Origin: Gnetum montanum
Lineage: Eukaryota > Streptophyta > Gnetopsida > Gnetales > Gnetaceae
Direction: 5' to 3'
Length of the DNA: 64,000 bases
Assembly: GCA_015680685.1 (NCBI GenBank)
Contig: MNCI01026525.1
Span: 295,758 to 359,757 of the forward strand
Of the stretch, positions 59,290-64,000 are shown in pieces. How positions within the stretch are numbered: position 1 is the first letter of the stretch; each line of letters begins with the position of its first letter. Position numbers and translations under genes: made by a program. A model generated the notes under the pieces. The model ran no database searches. It was not told the origin of the DNA and saw only the letters and a program-made list of their open reading frames with translations.

Positions 59290-59560
59290 GATCATCAATT
59301 ATGAATTTTACAATTAGCCTCAAACCCAAGAAGCAAGGTCTCTACTATAACCTCAACCACATCTACAAACAAGTGTGACCACAGTATCACACTAAAGTTC
59401 TATAAAATGTAGGCAAGGAGTTTCCTTGCCCCTCATTGGAACCATAATGATCCCCTCTCTAGGACCACATCAAGTAAAGGGGTTTTTGTATTGGGTTTCC
59501 TAATGCAACATAGGATGTGAACTAGCACAACCATGATGAGTATTATTTTTAGTACAATCC
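59290..59560 (-). pseudogene. aORF copy 3, exon 2: FCP1-like domain, N-terminal half only
   Basis: After acceptor 'cccatgtag'. Encodes IILIMVVLVHILCCI, VLERGSLWFQ, LLAYIL, NFSVILWSHLFVDVVEVIVE and CKFII-like sequence near the end. The second half, including the NTLM…HT block, is absent: the sequence passes into exon 3 near 59260, so an internal deletion is likely. Confidence 0.52.
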
Positions 59561-61499
59561 TACATGGGGAAACAAGAACACTATTAAGATCATGTTTCAA
59601 CAAGTAGAATTTCTTAACAAATTTTACAAAACATCATAGTTGGAGGTGAAATTAGCCTCCATAAAACAAATATAAGGTGTTTGTGAAAATTTATCAAGGA
59701 ATTTGAAAATGACATTATTACAATCCTTGTAGCCTTCACACATTGTAGCCAAATCATACCTTAGTCTAAAACCAAATTGATAAAAATAACTTCAAAACCT
59801 AGAAAACATCCATAGGAAGACGCTTACTAAAAATAGTAAAAAAATTTCAATATTATTGAAGCTAAATTTAGAAACATTTCTAACATCCTAGGGCATCCCC
59901 AGAAGCATGGGGCATTGACAAGAAACACTTCTAAGCATGTTGACATTGCCCATCCCCAAGGGATAAAGCTGATACAACCATGACAAAGCCAAATCTACAT
60001 AGCCTTAATAAATAATTTATAAAAACTTCATTACAACTCTAATTTTAGTGATTCCACCACTAAAAAGCTCTTAAATCATAAAATTTATAGAAATAACCAG
60101 AGGAAGCCAAAACCCATATCCATTTTTTCAAAAAACATAACCAAAATTACACAATTGTAGCCATCAACATAAACCCCCTTTTGCATAGGGTTGGTGAAAA
60201 ATCCACCAAAACTTCTTTTGAAATCCAAATAAACTAATTCTACCATCATTTGAAAGCTTTAATTGAGCCCTACTCACCCATGCTTAATAGAAATTCAAAA
60301 CCCTTGTCATTTCTTCATGAAAAATTCATTAAATTTCATGAAAATCTAAAAACTAGCACCAACACAACTACACAACCTAACTTAAACAACCATAACTTCA
60401 TCATTACAATCTAAATTGAATGAATCCATAGCCATTAAAAACCATAAACATAACAAAAAAATCCAAAAGCCTTATATTACAATGATATTCATCTATTTTT
60501 ATAACAAAAATTCATAACTTTACTTAGCTTTTTCACCAAAAAAGCATTAAAAACACAAGATTTACAAGACCTAATTTAATTTAGCCATTAATTGAAACCA
60601 AAACAAGCAAACAACCTTAAACCCACATAGAAAACCATCAAAATGAGGGATGGAATTTTGTCAAAATTTAATTTTTATGATTATTATAGCCTAGATTGAC
60701 AAAAGTAGCTCCACCCCCAAACTGGTGGAAAAAGCACATGTAAAACAACAAATCTAATTTTAAAAACCAAATAAAATAAAGTCAAAATGATCAAATAACC
60801 TTAAAAATACATCGAAACCACCAAAATACAAGGTGGTATTTTATCTGAATTTAATTTTATTAACATATTTAGCATAAATCTGAGAAAATTGGCCTCTCTC
60901 CTAGCTAGGAAAACACAAGAAATAACCAAGAAATAGCAAAAATGGCTAGGAATGGCCTACCTTGGGATGAGCAAGGATGATTCTTGGATTAAAAAAAGCT
61001 TGGATAGTTGGGAGATGCCTTATGCGGCCTCATCTACCTCTTGGATCCTTGAAATTCTATTGTTGCCTTCACATTCGTTCATCTTTACTCCATCAATGTT
61101 GAAGAAGCTAGGAAATGTAAAGGGTTGAAGCCTCTACATTGCCTAGGAGGAAGGTATGATTATTGCACATTGAATAATAGGTCCCTTCTACAGCAAGAAT
61201 CTTTGCTAGAGCTCTCCTCCAATGCGCTCTTTTTTAATGAGAGTTGTGGTGGGTTTTTGAAACAAATCAACCATAAAAACTAGATTAAAATCTGAATGCC
61301 TACTCCTTTACTCTCATTGCCAATTGTATGCATTGGAACTCAATGTACACTGAAGCATAATGGAAGGAAAGTATTCCCTACACTCGGAATGATGGAAAAC
61401 AAAACTTACAATCAAAATTTTGAATTTTGGTTAGTGGGCCCCACCATATGCACCCATGCATGGTGTTCCAAGCTAGGAAACTCCATTAACACTAGGTTT
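59561..61499 (-). other. Intron 1 / 5' region of aORF copy 3
   Basis: AT-rich and non-coding. Loosely homologous to 13972-15400. A basic exon 1 like that of copy 2 was not found. From about 61370 it aligns with the beginning of the array upstream of copy 2. Confidence 0.4.
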
Positions 61500-64000
61500 T
61501 TTACCCCTTGTAATATCTAAACCAATGTTATAACCTTATTCCCTTTCTACCCATGCTAGGCAATGTGGATCCAACATGGCTATCAACCTCCCTTGCCTCA
61601 CAACACTGCCACACTAACCCCCTTGCCATTTCTAATAGCTGTAACCTGTCCCACCAAGCCCTAGATTTTGGAAGGGGGTTAGATCTTAACAAAACTTGAC
61701 ATTTAGGGCATACATGCTAGGAAAACACTATCCAGCATGGACCAAGGGAGGTAACACCCATACTTACCCTCCAATGCCCATCAAGCCTAGATCTGACCCT
61801 TAGGATGGACCCACATGACCTAAAACCCCTCCAAGTCATCCTCGGTAGCCTTGAAACCCCATCAAACCTAGTCAAAAGCACTTATAATTTTTAGGTTTAG
61901 TTGATCCATGCTGGGGGGGCTCCCTCCACACTGCCTATCATCAAGCTAGCATGGATGGGTGGGTGACCTCATATAGCCAAAATCGACCTCCTAGTTGCCA
62001 TTTTTCAACTCTAACACTTCTTGAAAACCTTTGGTAGCCTAATTTTGCTTTAAAAAAAGTTTATTTTCACCCATATACCTATATCCATGTTGGTAAATCC
62101 CCTCCCCACCCCCTCTTGTGCTCCATGTTACCCAGCATGGAGGCATAGAGGGTATGACATCAACCCTTCTCGAAGCCTTAAATGACATTGGATTTCACTC
62201 TAATAGCCTAGATGCCCTTCCATGACCTTTAGTAGTCGATAATCATCAAAACTTGAGTTGATTTTCATTCCTAAAGCCTTCTCCACACTAGTGAAGCCCC
62301 CATCCATGCTACCTAGCATGGAGCCAATGTGGATGCCTTGGGGATATATAATAAAACCTACTCTACAACCAAAATAGCCTAATAACCTTTTCTAGTGACC
62401 TCTAGACCCTATCAAAGCCTGCCAAAACCTTCAGACATTCCAAAATTGATCAAAAATAGCACAAAGCCATCATCCCCCTTCCATCCACATTGATGCCACC
62501 TTACCTAGCATGGATAGAGGGGTAATGACTACATGGATACCTAGGAGCCTTCAAACTGATAGATTTTGATGATGAATCTTAACCCTCAACCTCATGCAGC
62601 CTGGTAGCTTTGAAGCACTATTAAATCCTCTCAAAAGTGGTCCAAAACTTGAATCCATGTTCATCCATTCTGGAGGAACCCTATACATGTTGGCTAGCAT
62701 GAAGCTAGCATAGATGGAGGGGGATAGCCAAAAATTCCAAGATTGACCCTGAAATTAACTTTAGTCAACAACCCAAACCCCTTGGAAGCTCCAATATCTA
62801 TAATTGATCAAAAATGATCCTATTCCATGATTTTCTTAACTTCTACACTAGGCACCCCATTCTTCCACACTAGCTACTTTGAAGCCAACATGGATGTAGC
62901 TAGGAAGCTTTATGGGGATTACAAACACATTAAAACAATGCCAAATTTCCTTATACCCAACCTACAACCCTATTAGCACTTCCAAAAGCCACTCAACTTC
63001 CTAAAAATGACCAAAAGTACTAAAAATCCAATTCCCTAAGGTCCTCCACATTAGTTCCATGTTGGCCAACATGAACCCAATGTGGAACCAAGGGGTAGCT
63101 CATAAAACCACTTAGAAACACACTGGAAATTACCTAATTTTTATCCTAAACCTTAGCCCTAGACACCAATGACCCTTAGAGCTAACATGCATGGTTTATT
63201 ATAATCAAAACTAGTCTAGATCTAGTATTTTTTATTCATCCATGTTGGGAACCCTCTCATCCATGCTAGGTAGCATGAAGCCAATGTGGATGAGTTGCCT
63301 TTCCTCCTTTGATGGTACATAGACATCCTAGGAGACCAAAAGCCTACACTAGCAAAGCCTAGGATCTCACATCCTCAAGATTTCACTGATTTGACCTTGT
63401 TTTATCCCCTAAAATCCATCAACTCCCCTCCTCCATGCTTGAGCAACTAGGCCCAACATGGATCAAGGAGGTATGACCATGCATGACCTTAAAAAACCTC
63501 CAAACCTAGTAAGAATCAACCAAAAACTTGGGAAATCATACTCTATTGTCCTCAAGTCCTAGAAACTTGGTTGATTTACCCCTAATACCATCCTAAAGAA
63601 AAAAATAAAGGGCACTACCTCTACTCCATGTTGGCTCCATGCTAGCCAACAGGGATCCAACATGGAGACTACCCAAAACTTATTTTAACACTCAAAACCC
63701 TACCCAAATGGCCTCAAAACTTAGTTAGTAGGTACATGACTATAAGATCTTGGTTTTTACTACTCATCCAACCCTATTTTATCCTATTTTATCCTATATT
63801 TAAATCCTCTATGCTAAGCCCACTTCCATCCACACTTGAAGACCTACTTTTTGACCATCCTTGACCTCCAAAATGACCAATTTTAACATATCTAGCCATG
63901 CACTACCTTGGGAAGGCCCTAAAACCCCAACTTTGATACTCTAGATCTAGCATGGAAGATACTTTTAGGCTCCAATGGGAAATTATGATGGTTTAAATTG
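61500..64000. repeat. Degenerate tandem array, unit about 185 bp
   Basis: Dyad-like cores such as 'ccatgctagccaacatgg' occur near 61552, 61728, 61908, 62090, 62300, 62485, 62660, 62840, 63050, 63230, 63425, 63620 and 63810, that is every 175-210 bp to the window edge. Inverted pairing inside a core is often good ('ccatgttggccaacatg' near 63061). Spacer sequence is poorly conserved. Same array as 15400-16985 and 27012-27480. Confidence 0.65.

Overview
This is nuclear DNA from a plant with a repeat-rich genome. The evidence is about 64 kb of nested, heavily decayed LTR retrotransposons with GT-AG introns, and no host gene I can support. The lineage within plants cannot be fixed from sequence alone; a seed plant with a large genome fits. 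Decay is mostly by C-to-T/G-to-A change: most in-frame stops read as former CAG, CGA or TGG codons, as expected of long-methylated DNA.

Layout. (1) 1-3890 (+): a broken multi-exon gene ('aORF') with an FCP1-like (HAD-type CTD-phosphatase-like) domain, then a mobile-element-type domain, then a charged C-terminus. (2) 3891-9248 (-): a gag-protease retroelement (D) tail-to-tail with that gene, interrupted by an 826-bp solo LTR. (3) 9249-15136 (-): divergent repeats and a second aORF copy. (4) 15400-16985 plus 27012-27480: a degenerate tandem array of about 185 bp per unit. (5) 16986-27006 (+): retroelement A, inserted into that array; it has both LTRs, a probable target-site duplication, primer site, gag and protease, but no polymerase. 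(6) 28080-34320 (+): element E, pol of a Tat-lineage Ty3/gypsy element (RT, two RNase H regions, integrase), with a 566-bp insertion and a 621-bp gap, ending in an LTR. (7) 35000-38567 (-): Ty1/copia remnant J. (8) 38568-41383: two more E-type LTRs, one abutting a truncated copy. (9) 41384-43560: a CpG-retaining island around a 970-bp gap. (10) 43857-44367 and 52279-55240 (+): gag-protease element C, split by element B (44368-52278, -). (11) 56228-61150 (-): third aORF copy, convergent with C. (12) 61500-64000: the ~185-bp array again.

How the pieces fit. The region between gag-protease and aORF is homologous in D + first aORF and in C + third aORF. They therefore look like two copies of one very large element with sense gag-protease, an antisense intron-containing gene and 3' tandem repeats. 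Extra antisense ORFs and 3' tandem repeats are known from the Tat lineage. A, B, C and D show no polymerase. A and B share LTR ends, primer site, polypurine tract and a hairpin next to that tract with the polymerase-encoding E/F family, so movement in trans by E-type enzymes is the natural reading.

The most notable signals are the catalytically altered FCP1-like domain in the antisense gene, the covarying hairpin before the 3' LTR, the ~185-bp dyad repeat, and two N-bounded inverted segments that look like assembly errors.
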